From: CBDCWQ01 sp965223435
GTDB taxonomy: Bacteria > Myxococcota > Kuafuiibacteriia > Kuafuiibacteriales > Kuafuiibacteriaceae
DNA: 51,245 bases
Reading direction: 5' to 3'
Assembly (NCBI GenBank): GCA_965223435.1
Contig: CBDCWQ010000011.1
Span: 1-51,245, forward strand
Program-made: the position numbers and the translations under genes
The notes under the pieces: generated by a model
What the model saw: the letters and a program-made list of their open reading frames with translations, nothing else
The model's database searches: none
Told to the model about the DNA's origin: nothing
Part shown: positions 7,952 through 16,587 of the stretch, one piece after another
How positions within the stretch are numbered: position 1 is the first letter of the stretch
Layout of the letters: every line of letters begins with the position of its first letter

Positions 7952-9975
7952 GAATGCGCGAGGGTCATCTCATAGCTTCCGAGTTCGTCCCACCAATATT
8001 CGTCTTCGAAAGACCACACCAGCTTTTCGTCGTCTGTCCATTCCACGTATTGGACCGCCGCCTCCTTGGGGCGACTTTTCACCTCTTTAAGGAGTGACTG
8101 AATTCGCTGCTGCTCCGCGCGCGCGGTTTCGATGCCGATGCGAACCGCTTGTTCTACCAACGACTTGATATGATCCCGTTCTTTGTCGAGTTTGTGTCGA
8201 ACCGCGGTCCCGGTCTCGTTGGCGAGCTCTTCTCGCACGCCGGCCAGAATTTCACTCAGCTCGTCCTTGAGCGGCGATCCAGAAAGGTCCGTTTCGTCCG
8301 AAAGAGAGCGGAATTCTTGGTCAACCTCTTGGTAGGACGCCTCGAGCTTCTTTAAATTTTCGTCGGTCAGCGCAATGTTGAGAACCTGCCGCAGAATCTT
8401 CTCCTTCTCGGGGGTTTTAGCCCCTTTCCCCTCGCCCAGCTCGTCAAAGATCTGCCTGTATTTGGCGGGAGCTCGGTTGCGCGAGGTGAGCTTGTTGAGC
8501 TCCTCGAGAACCGGCTCGTAGCGGCGCGAAAAGTCCTCGAGAATTTCCTTGGTGGCCTCATAACGACAGTTCTCATAGTAGACCACCGCCTTGAGAATCG
8601 ACGATTCGGGATAGTATCGATCCGCAAAAAAAGGCGCGTGAAGGGTCACCAGGTTTCCCAGAGCTTTTTCGTAATCACCCAATCGGTATTCGGCCCAGGT
8701 CGATTCGTACACCGCGTCAAGCCAGCTCCAAGAGTCGCGATCGACTTTCTCGTAGTAGTAAACCAAAGAATAGATCAGTTGTTGGGCCCCAAAATGGGAG
8801 CGAGCAAGCTGAAAGAACGCCAGCTCTCGCAAGCGTGGGTCCTCTTGGGGCTCACCTTCCTTGGTGGCGTGGACCACCTTCTTGAATGCGTCCAGTGCTG
8901 CATTTTCCTTCTTTTGGCGATACAGGATCAGGCCTTCCAGGAACTTTGCCCGGGCACCCCACTTGGATTGCGGCTGAACCCGGAGCACAAATTTTTCTGC
9001 GAGCGCTAAGTGATCTTTGGCCGACGAGGCCCCTCCTTTTTCAGGCTTTTTCTTCGGTTTGGGCGCGCCGAAGAGGTCGTCGCCGATGGAGAGTCCACCA
9101 CCGCGCCGCCTCTTGACCTCCGGCTCTTCAGGTTCATCATCGCCACCAAAGATGTCTCCCGAGAATGATTTTCCTCCGGTCACGGTGTCTTCAATGCGCG
9201 TTTCGCCCAACGCACCGGCCACCGCACCCGACTCTATGGAACGCATTTTCACGTAGTGGTACCGGGCCAAGCGAAACAAAAACTCGTCGCGATAAGCTTT
9301 GGGAAAGTCTGCCCCCGAGTGGGCTGCAATGACCCGATCGACCGCATCCTCATCGACCATCTTGCGAGAGAGAAAAAGACACCATTCCAGCGAAGAACGA
9401 TGATATTTCGACTTCGGGCCCTTCGCCAACATCTTGGAAAAGTAGTGAAGTGAAGAATGGTACCGGCCCTGACGGTACAAGGCCTTTGCCAGCACGTAGG
9501 TCGCCTCATCCTCGTGGGCCGTGCCCGCAGCCAGTAGATCAAAGAGCTCCACGGAGGCCTTTGCGTACGCTTGGCTTTTCATGTGCCGGAGCGCGGCATC
9601 TACCTTGTCTCGGTTTTTGCCTTTCGGCTTGGAGATCATCTTTCCCACCGAAAGATCCGTCCCCTGAAGCCGGATTTTCTTCCTCACCGGAACCAAAGAG
9701 CGCTTGGGAACCAAAGAGCGCTTGGGGAGGGACTTTTTTTGGGTCGGTTTGGTGGTCCTCTTCTTCCTTTTGGAGGAGCGAGATTTCTTTTTCGAGCGAG
9801 ACGTTTTTCGTCGCGATCTTTTTTTCGATCGCCTCTTCTTGCGCTTCCCAGCTTTCTCCTTCTTGAGCTGCTCGATGATCTTTGAGGCCTCATCTCCGTA
9901 AGAGATGGACCCGGGAAGTGAGAAAACCAACAAAAGGGAAAGCGCAAGGATCTTAAGGATGTGCAATCTTTTCAC
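7924..9975 (-). CDS. GltC/NfsC-like periplasmic TPR protein, cluster 1
   Basis: The 683-residue product begins with a clear signal peptide (MKRLHILKILALSLLLVFS, then SISYGDE). A very basic Arg/Lys/Ser-rich stretch (about 40-100) and a TPR region follow, for example ATYVLAKALYRQGRYHSSLHYF. A C-terminal helical region ends in WSFEDEYWWDELGSYE. The last motif recurs in the cluster 2 protein at 38175-39722 (WAFEGEYWLDELGYYE), which ties the two together as GltC-type proteins; position directly after the beta-barrel gene supports this. The start lies 9 bp after the beta-barrel stop codon. The basic stretch might bind envelope polymers, but that is a guess. It has no catalytic motif that I recognise. 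Confidence 0.78.
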   Translation of the reverse strand: MKRLHILKILALSLLLVFSLPGSISYGDEASKIIEQLKKEKAGKRKKRRSKKRSRRKTSRSKKKSRSSKRKKRTTKPTQKKSLPKRSLVPKRSLVPVRKKIRLQGTDLSVGKMISKPKGKNRDKVDAALRHMKSQAYAKASVELFDLLAAGTAHEDEATYVLAKALYRQGRYHSSLHYFSKMLAKGPKSKYHRSSLEWCLFLSRKMVDEDAVDRVIAAHSGADFPKAYRDEFLFRLARYHYVKMRSIESGAVAGALGETRIEDTVTGGKSFSGDIFGGDDEPEEPEVKRRRGGGLSIGDDLFGAPKPKKKPEKGGASSAKDHLALAEKFVLRVQPQSKWGARAKFLEGLILYRQKKENAALDAFKKVVHATKEGEPQEDPRLRELAFFQLARSHFGAQQLIYSLVYYYEKVDRDSWSWLDAVYESTWAEYRLGDYEKALGNLVTLHAPFFADRYYPESSILKAVVYYENCRYEATKEILEDFSRRYEPVLEELNKLTSRNRAPAKYRQIFDELGEGKGAKTPEKEKILRQVLNIALTDENLKKLEASYQEVDQEFRSLSDETDLSGSPLKDELSEILAGVREELANETGTAVRHKLDKERDHIKSLVEQAVRIGIETARAEQQRIQSLLKEVKSRPKEAAVQYVEWTDDEKLVWSFEDEYWWDELGSYEMTLAHSCTTTKPGE

Positions 9976-9984
9976 CGAACGTGC

Positions 9985-10779
9985 CTACTGAAACTCATAG
10001 TCGAAAGAAGTCGGCAAAAACCCGGACACAGAGAAACCCAGCACCAGGAGGTTTTGGAGATCCGATTGCCCCGCGCGCTTCTCAATGAAAATGTAGTCCC
10101 TGATCTCGATACGTGCCACCAGCCAATCGGTTATGAAATACCGTTGGCCAATACCCACATTGACTGCGGGATTCGCCCCAGAGTCGGTCCCAAACACGCC
10201 AGGTCCGACCGTGACATAAGTATCGAAATGGAGAATGGCGTCACCAAACAAAGAAATCTTACCGTAGATGGGTGCCCACAGCACGTCGATGTCTGCGTGG
10301 TACTTGAATTCGGGAGGGTCTTCCAACAACGAGTCGGTCTCTTGGCGAACAAATCGAATCGCCTTTTGGTTTAAAGACTTGAACACAAAACCTGCCCTAG
10401 CCTCCACCGACAAGGAGTCTGCCAAATGGTACCCGGCCGCGGCGCCAACCAGAAGATGCTGAAAAAAAGGATCGTTGAGATCCAGGCCAAAAAAAGGAAA
10501 GAGCTCAAATCGACGCTTTTTGAGAAAGACCTTGCGCTGCACCGACTTAATCCGGTCAGACAACTTGCGACCTCTTTCTTTGTCACCAAGGCCTTCGGTG
10601 TCTTTGCCCTCCTCCGAGGTTTCGGCGTCCGCGGCGTCTTTGGCCCCCTCCGAAGCTTGGGCATCCGATCGCTTGGTGGACGCACTGCTTTCATCATCCT
10701 GGGCCTGGGCATCTAGGGCCGTGCCCCCGATCAGGAGGGCAAAGCAAAACGTCATTGTGCTGAACTGTCGTACCGTCAT
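9985..10779 (-). CDS. GltA/GltB-like outer-membrane beta-barrel protein, cluster 1
   Basis: I start this gene at the internal ATG at 10779 because a signal peptide follows at once (TMTFCFALLIGG, then ALDAQAQ); an upstream extension of the frame codes for nothing exported. The mature protein (264 residues in all) has an acidic, low-complexity N-terminal part, then alternating amphipathic strands. It contains LWAPIYGKISLFG, a motif shared as PIYGK with both beta-barrels of cluster 2, and RRFELFPFFG near the first strand. This is the pattern of the myxobacterial outer-membrane beta-barrel family that includes GltA, GltB, NfsA and NfsB. Cluster 1 has one such gene whereas cluster 2 has two. It is the first gene of cluster 1 and diverges from the lipoprotein gene at 10890, so promoters for both should lie in 10780-10889. 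Confidence 0.75.
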   Translation of the reverse strand: MTVRQFSTMTFCFALLIGGTALDAQAQDDESSASTKRSDAQASEGAKDAADAETSEEGKDTEGLGDKERGRKLSDRIKSVQRKVFLKKRRFELFPFFGLDLNDPFFQHLLVGAAAGYHLADSLSVEARAGFVFKSLNQKAIRFVRQETDSLLEDPPEFKYHADIDVLWAPIYGKISLFGDAILHFDTYVTVGPGVFGTDSGANPAVNVGIGQRYFITDWLVARIEIRDYIFIEKRAGQSDLQNLLVLGFSVSGFLPTSFDYEFQ

Positions 10780-10889
10780 TTCAAAGCAACGTGGCTGAAC
10801 GAGGCAAATGCTACGATCATCCCGCCGGCAAGAGCAAACAACCAGCCGTTCTTTGCCATCCGCCCGAATCCGCGGCATGCTAGGAACCC

Positions 10890-11333
10890 GTGGCGGAGCT
10901 CCATCACCGACATCCCCCTACCCTATTCCCTGACACCGAGCGGCCCCCGCGTTTGCTCCGCAAGAGCCGTAAGCTCTGCGTGTTGAGCTTGACCGCTCTC
11001 ATGCTCTTGTCGGGTGGCTGCCTCGGTGACGATACCGGCAAATGTTGTTCGGTGATCCCCGGACAAGACCAAAGCTTGATTCCCATCCCCGTGGGATCGG
11101 GCCAAGAAACGGTCAACGACATCCGTATCCACCCCGCGTTCGATTGCGGCGCCGCCGCCTGTGTGACCTATGAAGGTGCGGCTGCATACTGCACCACCCA
11201 GTGCACCTCCGATTCCAGGTGCCCCGAAGGGTTTTCGTGCCGTCCGATTCTGACATCCGATCCCGGACCCGATGCCCCCATTCGACCAGATGACAAGTTC
11301 TGCGTGAAATCCGGCCACGTCTGCCAAGACTGA
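10890..11333 (+). CDS. Small cysteine-rich secreted lipoprotein (unknown function)
   Basis: This is a 147-residue protein with a GTG start preceded by AGGA. A long N-region with several Arg and Lys leads to a hydrophobic core and LLSGGC, an approximate lipobox with Cys44. The mature part has many cysteines (KCCS, FDCGAAAC, CTTQCTSDSRC, FSC, KFC, HVC), suggesting a disulphide-bonded exported domain. The CxxxCxxxxxC spacing resembles the small Cys-rich modules common in myxobacterial surface lipoproteins. It points away from cluster 1 and is followed 188 bp later by the vWA gene. I recognise no enzymatic motif and do not assign a function. The start could be further downstream, since the N-region before the signal core is unusually long. 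Confidence 0.6.
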   Translation: MAELHHRHPPTLFPDTERPPRLLRKSRKLCVLSLTALMLLSGGCLGDDTGKCCSVIPGQDQSLIPIPVGSGQETVNDIRIHPAFDCGAAACVTYEGAAAYCTTQCTSDSRCPEGFSCRPILTSDPGPDAPIRPDDKFCVKSGHVCQD

Positions 11334-11521
11334 AGCCCACATTCCACGTCTTGCTCGAATCCGGTCGATCGGGCCCCCGGCCTCACGCGCTGCCGAAACG
11401 AACGGAATAGCCGCCGGACCACGCCAGGTTCCTCCTTCGTGCCCTTCGGCCTCAGCCCACGAGCGCGGTGCCAGCCGGATGCGCAGATCTTTTTCGCCCC
11501 TGGGGCGTTTGGGAAAGAACC

Positions 11522-12907
11522 ATGCACAAAACCCTCATCCTGTTTGCCCTAGCCGCCGGTATTTGGACCCTCGTATGGACCCTCGAGCCCCAAGACCGCC
11601 CCGTCCGGAACCCGTCCCAGGCCGCCCACCCGGTTCCCCGGCCGCCTACCGACGGCCGCGTCGCCCTTGGAGTCCGGCTCTCGCATCCCGTGGTCCTTCA
11701 AGCAGACCCGGGATCGGTGGCCCTCATGCTTGACGTGCGGGCACCGCCCAACGGCGCGTCAAAGAAAAGCCCGATGGCCATCGCGGTCGTCATGGATCGC
11801 TCCGGCTCGATGACGGGGCACAAGCTGGCCGAAGCCAAAAGAGCCGCGAAAAGACTCGTTTCTGCGCTGTCAGACAACGACCGCTTTGCCCTTGTCAGCT
11901 ACGCCAACGACGAAACGCTAGAAGTACCGTTCGGATCCGTCGGCGGGCGCCGAAAAAACATTGGACATCGCATCGACGAAATCTATGAAGGCGGCGGCAC
12001 CCACCTCAGCGCCGGTCTCGTGGAGGGACTCAAGGCTCTTCGCAACGCCGGACCCGAGACCCCGGTGCGACGTTTGATCCTCATCTCGGACGGACACGCC
12101 AACCTCGGCATCCAAGACGACGGCGCGATGGCCCGTATCTCAGAACAAGCCCATCAAGAGGGCATTTCGATCTCGACGCTGGGCGTGGGTCTGGAGTTCA
12201 ATGAAGACCTTCTCAGTCTGTTGGCCGAAAACGGCGGAGGACGATACTCCTACGCAAAAGACGCAAGCGCCATGGGCGACATCGTCGACCAAGAATTCTT
12301 TGAGCTCAGTACCTTGGCGGCAAAAAATGTGACGGTCCACGTGAAACTCCGGCCGGGCGTCAAACCGGGGCAAGCCTTTGGTCCTCTCGCACGTCAACCC
12401 CAAGGGCAGTACGCCCTCTTCGTCGGCGACCTGAGCGCACACCAGTCCCAGCGCGCGATTTTGGAGCTCTACGTTCCACGCGAATCGCTGGGAACCCACG
12501 TCCTTGCGGATGTTGAGTTGGTCTATACGACACCGAAGTCTGGCCGGTGCCAAAGACACAAAAGCCAAGTCTCGTTTCAGGTCACCACCGACCCCGAACG
12601 TGTCGCCCATGCAAGAGACTGGGAGGTGGAAGAAGCGCGAGAATCCGCGGTACTCGCTCAGGCTCGAAACGCTGCTGCCGTCGCCTTGTCAAGCGGCGAC
12701 AAAGCCACCGCCATACATACCCTCAAAAAAGAAATCAGCAACGCACGAGCCAAGCGCTTTGGACAAAGAACAGCACACTTCGAAGAGCAGATTGCGAAAA
12801 CCGAGAAGGCCCTCGGGCGATTGTCGAACTCAGCACCGGGAAGCAACGAAGCCAAAGACTACATCAAGTCCGAGAAAATCCGGGCCCGGAACATTTTCAC
12901 CTACTGA
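11522..12907 (+). CDS. Exported von Willebrand factor A domain protein
   Basis: The chosen ATG at 11522 opens a signal or anchor segment (MHKTLILFALAAGIWTLVWTL). The frame extends upstream, but that part lacks coding character. A vWA domain spans about 95-265 and keeps all three parts of the metal-ion-dependent adhesion site: DRSGSM (D-x-S-x-S), the Thr of GGGTHLSAG, and the Asp of LISDGHANLG. A beta-rich region and a C-terminal helical region (AVALSSGDKATAIHTLKKE) follow. The arrangement resembles the YfbK and inter-alpha-trypsin-type vWA proteins of bacteria, which are usually envelope-associated and bind protein partners through a divalent metal. The next gene starts 32 bp downstream on the same strand, so the two probably form an operon. 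Confidence 0.85.
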   Translation: MHKTLILFALAAGIWTLVWTLEPQDRPVRNPSQAAHPVPRPPTDGRVALGVRLSHPVVLQADPGSVALMLDVRAPPNGASKKSPMAIAVVMDRSGSMTGHKLAEAKRAAKRLVSALSDNDRFALVSYANDETLEVPFGSVGGRRKNIGHRIDEIYEGGGTHLSAGLVEGLKALRNAGPETPVRRLILISDGHANLGIQDDGAMARISEQAHQEGISISTLGVGLEFNEDLLSLLAENGGGRYSYAKDASAMGDIVDQEFFELSTLAAKNVTVHVKLRPGVKPGQAFGPLARQPQGQYALFVGDLSAHQSQRAILELYVPRESLGTHVLADVELVYTTPKSGRCQRHKSQVSFQVTTDPERVAHARDWEVEEARESAVLAQARNAAAVALSSGDKATAIHTLKKEISNARAKRFGQRTAHFEEQIAKTEKALGRLSNSAPGSNEAKDYIKSEKIRARNIFTY

Positions 12908-12939
12908 GTGCACACCAACCAAGAGAAGGAGTTCATCCG

Positions 12940-14085
12940 ATGCAACACGACGCGCCCCCCTCTGTACACCGTAAGACGTGGGACATTTTTGGATTGAAGA
13001 TCCAAGATCATAAGACTTTTCATGGAACGGTTCTTCGGACCACACTCGGGGCCGCCCTGGGGGTTTTCTTGCTTTGGGTGTGCCAAAAAGTGGTCGGACC
13101 AGAAGCCTCATCGCTGGGCCTTTTTCCCCTGTTCGCGCTGGGGGGGGCTCTTGGCGCCACGCGAGCCGAAACCAAGCGTGTCACCCCAGTAGTCCTCGGC
13201 GCCTTCCTCGGCGCCTTGGGCGGAGGACTATACGTTGCGACCCGAGCGCATTGGGCACCGTTCGGTGCGGTCCTCATGGGCCTCGCCGGCGCGACCGCCG
13301 TCGCCCGCGGTGAAGGGCTCAAAAAAGTCGCCGTCACGGGGGCGGCACTTGCCGCCGGCGGGCATCTCGGCATTCAGCTCGCAGAGACCCTCTTCTATGG
13401 GGGATGGTTCGCGCCATGGGTTCCGCCCCCCATGGCATCGCTTGGATGCGGGGCCGTATTTGGTCTTTTCTTCGGATTGTCATCCTTGCCGCGATACCTC
13501 AGAAGCCAGAGGGATCCGGTCGAAAACCAGTACAAGACGGTCTTGGACAAGGATGCCGACGAAACCCAAGAACTCTTGAGTCGCGCGCTGAACACCTACC
13601 GTTTGATCAAATCAGATCTTCAGGATCAGACCAAAAGGGATCCCAAGGGTGAAATCAGTCAAAGAGTCAAAGAGCTGATGATGCGCATCCTCCGCATTGC
13701 GGAGGAATGCCGCCGGATAGAAGGGGACCTGAACACAACATCCAGAACCGAGCTCAAAGAACGCAAGGACGCCCTCCTCAAAAAAGCGGAGGCAGCCCAT
13801 GATCCTGCCGCAAGACGAGCCTACGAATCCGCCCATCGAGCCATTGAGGAACAGGAGCAAACACTCAAAGCCATCGAACTTGGCCGCGAGCGCGTCCTCG
13901 CGCGTTTGTCGGGGCATGTCACCTTGCTCGAAAAAACAAGGTTATCGCTCCTTCACCTCAAAAGCGCACACACCGAGCGTTTTGAGGAGCAAAGTTCGCC
14001 AGTGGCACGCACGCTCGAAGAGCTGGGCCAAGAGCTCGACGCAACCTCCTCTGCGATGAGCGAGATATTCGGCGCAAACTTGTAG
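12940..14085 (+). CDS. Multi-pass membrane protein with C-terminal coiled coil (unknown function)
   Basis: I place the start at ATG 12940 because AAGGAG lies eight bases upstream; the frame is open far earlier, but that part overlaps the vWA gene. The product has 381 residues. The first half holds about five or six hydrophobic, Gly/Ala-rich segments (for example VLRTTLGAALGVFLLWVC and VVLGAFLGALGGGLYVA). The second half (about 195-381) is charged and strongly helical, rich in Glu, Lys, Arg and Leu, and likely forms a coiled coil facing the cytoplasm. It follows the vWA gene by 32 bp and so may be a membrane partner of that protein. I do not recognise the family. Only 14 bp separate its stop from the convergent lipoprotein gene. 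Confidence 0.75.
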   Translation: MQHDAPPSVHRKTWDIFGLKIQDHKTFHGTVLRTTLGAALGVFLLWVCQKVVGPEASSLGLFPLFALGGALGATRAETKRVTPVVLGAFLGALGGGLYVATRAHWAPFGAVLMGLAGATAVARGEGLKKVAVTGAALAAGGHLGIQLAETLFYGGWFAPWVPPPMASLGCGAVFGLFFGLSSLPRYLRSQRDPVENQYKTVLDKDADETQELLSRALNTYRLIKSDLQDQTKRDPKGEISQRVKELMMRILRIAEECRRIEGDLNTTSRTELKERKDALLKKAEAAHDPAARRAYESAHRAIEEQEQTLKAIELGRERVLARLSGHVTLLEKTRLSLLHLKSAHTERFEEQSSPVARTLEELGQELDATSSAMSEIFGANL

Positions 14086-14099
14086 GCCCGAGCGTCCGG

Positions 14100-15821
14100 C
14101 TACTCTCGCAGACAGACAACGCCTGACGATGGGCGGCTGAACCGATAACGCTGCCCCCCCATGGGGAATTCACAGGTCTCACCCACACAACTTTCGACGC
14201 GGCAAAGGCCCTCCTTGCAGGGGGGCAAACCGACCGCAGCTTCGCCGGTCGGGTCTTCGATGCCTGCTCTAAAGTTTAGCCGCTCGGATAGCCCCTTGAA
14301 CGCGTCTTCTTGGAAGCTGATCATCAGTTGCTCTGGCGCGCTCAAAAACTCAACCCACGCAACCGGCAAAGGTTGATCGCCGTAGGTGATGTCTTCCAAA
14401 ACAACGACCACGCTGGAACGTTTGTTCCGCTCTACCAAGGCCCACGAAGCTCGTCCGACCCGGGTTGAAGACGACCAATACACGGCCACAACCGAGTTCG
14501 GAAGCTGGGGGTCGGGGAGCGCCTGCGGCGCATAGCTTGCGGCCTCGGGAAGAAAACTCAAATAACCACTGGCGTGAACCAATACGCCCCAATAAACCCG
14601 TCCGAAATATTCGAACCCGAAAGGAAAGGGGACCAAAGCAAAACCTCCTTGATCACCGGGTGGCTCGGCAGGCTCGTCTTGGGTGTAGGGAACAAAGTCA
14701 AGCGTGACAGCACCCTCCAGCGGACCAAAAGACGCTCTTTCTTCGAACACGCAGTAACGAGGCGACATCCGGGTGAGCGAGCGGGTCGGGATACTCAATG
14801 AAAGCGCGTCCAAAAGGCGAAAAGTCCCCGGAGGCGACTCCCGCAAAGCGGCCAAAGCATAGGGCGTAAGCGGCCTTGCCGTGGGCGCCACCAACCAGCC
14901 CCCTTCCTCAGCCTCAAAGGGGGGCGTGCCGCTCGCGTTCCAAAAAAGCAGCACACTGTCAGAGGGTCGCACGACTTCCCCCACGCCAGGCACCGCCGCC
15001 CCCTCAGGGGTCACCAGCGCAAATGCGCTCACCGCCGAGTTTGCGCGCGTTGAAAAAGAAAGAAGTGCAGTATCTCCCAGCTGCGAAATGCCCTCCGAAG
15101 CGAGCTCAAAACGGCAAACCGACTTGGGTGTGACCGACACCATTTGGGTATCTTTGGCCCCACTTTGCCCCACGGCCGTCAACTCAAACGAGACGACGTC
15201 ACCGACATCGACAGTGACTTGGCCGGTGTCGGACGACAAACACTGCTCGAAACCCGTCCCTGCGAGAAGGAGAGCACAGGGTTTAGAGAAATCTACATTC
15301 CTTGCCGACCAAGCCACGACCGCCTGCTGGCAGTTTTTGGGCTGGGCTTCCAACCGCTCGATAGACGGGTCGACCGCATCCTGGATGCGGATCGTGAGTT
15401 CTTTTGTTTGCGCCTGCCCGTCGCTTTTGCGAGCGATGATCGTCAAAGTGGTGTCCTGTTGGATGGTGAAGGTCACCGTGCCCTGAAGAACATCCGTAGG
15501 GGCGAGCACGTCGGGAACGACCGCGACGGTGTCCGCAAACACCGCCTCGTACACGACCTCAACCTCCTGCCCAATGCGGGCGGTGGCCTCCCGAGCAAAA
15601 AAGTGCGTGATGACCGGCCCCACTTCTGCCTTGGGCTCACAGCGCCCGTTGTTGCAGGTTTCAAAAAGGAAACACGCGCTGTCGTCACGACATTCAGCGC
15701 GACAAACATTCCCCACCAAAACGCTGTTGTCAGGGCATTCCAACTTTGCGCTGCCGCATGCCCATTGGGCCAAGAGCAACACCCCACCGGTCCCCATTCG
15801 CCAAACTTTCACCACGTCCAT
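14100..15821 (-). CDS. Secreted modular protein: Cys-rich module, Ig-like domain and NIDO-like C-terminal domain
   Basis: The 573-residue product has a hydrophobic N-terminus ending in LLLAQWACGS; Cys22 may be lipidated, though the lipobox is poor. Next comes a cysteine module (ECPDNS, then NVCRAECRDDSAC, then ETCNNGRCEP) typical of myxobacterial surface proteins. An Ig-like beta region follows (about 70-150, IGQEVEVVYEAVFADTVAVV). A long middle part is unassigned. The C-terminal third reads FPFGFEYFGRVYWGVLVHAS, then GYLSF and PNSVVAVYW, the pattern of nidogen-like extracellular domains (FxFxFFGxxYxxVxVNSNGxL). The role is probably adhesion or surface structure; this is inference. It could also start at Met9. 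It lies downstream of the rubredoxin-type gene on the same strand, with a 32-bp gap. Confidence 0.7.
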   Translation of the reverse strand: MDVVKVWRMGTGGVLLLAQWACGSAKLECPDNSVLVGNVCRAECRDDSACFLFETCNNGRCEPKAEVGPVITHFFAREATARIGQEVEVVYEAVFADTVAVVPDVLAPTDVLQGTVTFTIQQDTTLTIIARKSDGQAQTKELTIRIQDAVDPSIERLEAQPKNCQQAVVAWSARNVDFSKPCALLLAGTGFEQCLSSDTGQVTVDVGDVVSFELTAVGQSGAKDTQMVSVTPKSVCRFELASEGISQLGDTALLSFSTRANSAVSAFALVTPEGAAVPGVGEVVRPSDSVLLFWNASGTPPFEAEEGGWLVAPTARPLTPYALAALRESPPGTFRLLDALSLSIPTRSLTRMSPRYCVFEERASFGPLEGAVTLDFVPYTQDEPAEPPGDQGGFALVPFPFGFEYFGRVYWGVLVHASGYLSFLPEAASYAPQALPDPQLPNSVVAVYWSSSTRVGRASWALVERNKRSSVVVVLEDITYGDQPLPVAWVEFLSAPEQLMISFQEDAFKGLSERLNFRAGIEDPTGEAAVGLPPCKEGLCRVESCVGETCEFPMGGQRYRFSRPSSGVVCLRE

Positions 15822-15853
15822 GAGCCCTCACAAAAGCATAGCAGGCTTCGGGC

Positions 15854-16075
15854 TCAAGCGGAGGCTTGTGACGAGTCGGGCGAGGCCGCATCATTTTCGG
15901 CGGCGTCCCCTTCCCCTTCGGTCAAGGCTTCGAGCGAAGCCACCGGACGCGGCGGCCTCGTCACCAACAGCCGCCAGCGCGCCCGAGGCACGCCGCACAC
16001 CGGACAGTGGGTGGGGGGGGAGCCCTCCGACTCTTGCCCACAGATGATGCAGCGATAGCGTTCCTTGTCGGCCAC
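15854..16075 (-). CDS. Small rubredoxin-type metal-ribbon protein
   Basis: A GTG at 16075 is preceded by GGGAGGAA, a strong ribosome binding site, giving a 73-residue product; longer versions of the frame have no such site. The first 30 residues are RYRCIICGQE, then PPTHCPVCGVPRARW. The two C-x2-C-G knuckles separated by about 15 residues form the small rubredoxin-like ribbon found alone or at the end of rubrerythrins, which binds iron or zinc through four cysteines. The rest is an acidic, low-complexity tail rich in Ala, Ser and Glu. It may serve electron transfer or be a zinc-binding structural protein; the sequence does not decide. It follows the 149-residue secreted protein gene by 52 bp. 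Confidence 0.8.
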   Translation of the reverse strand: MADKERYRCIICGQESEGSPPTHCPVCGVPRARWRLLVTRPPRPVASLEALTEGEGDAAENDAASPDSSQASA

Positions 16076-16127
16076 ATTTCCTCCCGAAAAACACGTACTC
16101 AGAGCCCCCGGCATGGGGTGCAGAACC

Positions 16128-16577
16128 TCAGCGCGGGGGCAAACTGGACCGCAAAAGGGCACGAAGGGTTTCAGAAGACCCCCTCGGTATCTTTTGGCAA
16201 ATATCCTGGGGACTCGATGCGCCCATATAGGCACTCATGAACTGTACACAAGCACGGGGGTCTAGCTTGACGAGCACTTGGGCCCCAGCCAATGAGGCCT
16301 CGATGCGCGCTTCGCTTTTTTGGCCTTCTTTTTCTTGTCGGCAGGCTGCTTTGAACACATCGAGCCACGCTTGGGCGCTTCGTTCCTCGGCGTCGAGGTC
16401 CTTCGGCACTTCGCCGCTCGGCGATGCTTTACGATTTTGGGTCAGATAGCTGCGTACAGCCCGGCTCCATGCGCGCTTACAGTCGTCCTCATTTCTCGCG
16501 TGCGCTGGGGGCGCCCACTGAAGCCCCAAGAGCACAAGCAGGAGCGTTTTCAGCCCAGTACGTCCGCCGCCCTTCAC
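16128..16577 (-). CDS. Small exported protein of unknown function
   Basis: The 149-residue product has a signal peptide (LKTLLLVLLGLQWAPPAHARNE) with likely cleavage after AHA. The mature part is charged and probably helical, with four cysteines: DDCKRAW, KAACRQE, DPRACVQF and QDICQK. The start is a GTG with GAGGA upstream. I recognise no family. It begins only 10 bp after the stop of the SDR gene and is followed by the rubredoxin-type gene, so these three likely form one transcription unit. A periplasmic or secreted location is a reasonable inference; nothing more can be supported. Confidence 0.65.
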   Translation of the reverse strand: MKGGGRTGLKTLLLVLLGLQWAPPAHARNEDDCKRAWSRAVRSYLTQNRKASPSGEVPKDLDAEERSAQAWLDVFKAACRQEKEGQKSEARIEASLAGAQVLVKLDPRACVQFMSAYMGASSPQDICQKIPRGSSETLRALLRSSLPPR

Positions 16578-16587
16578 AGCATCGTCC

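Noticed and set aside
12547..12939. Long N-terminal extension of the coiled-coil membrane protein
   Set aside because: It overlaps the vWA gene in another frame; ATG 12940 has a strong ribosome binding site.
15144..16058. 304-codon plus-strand frame
   Set aside because: Antisense to the NIDO-like secreted protein and the rubredoxin-type gene, both with clear motifs.
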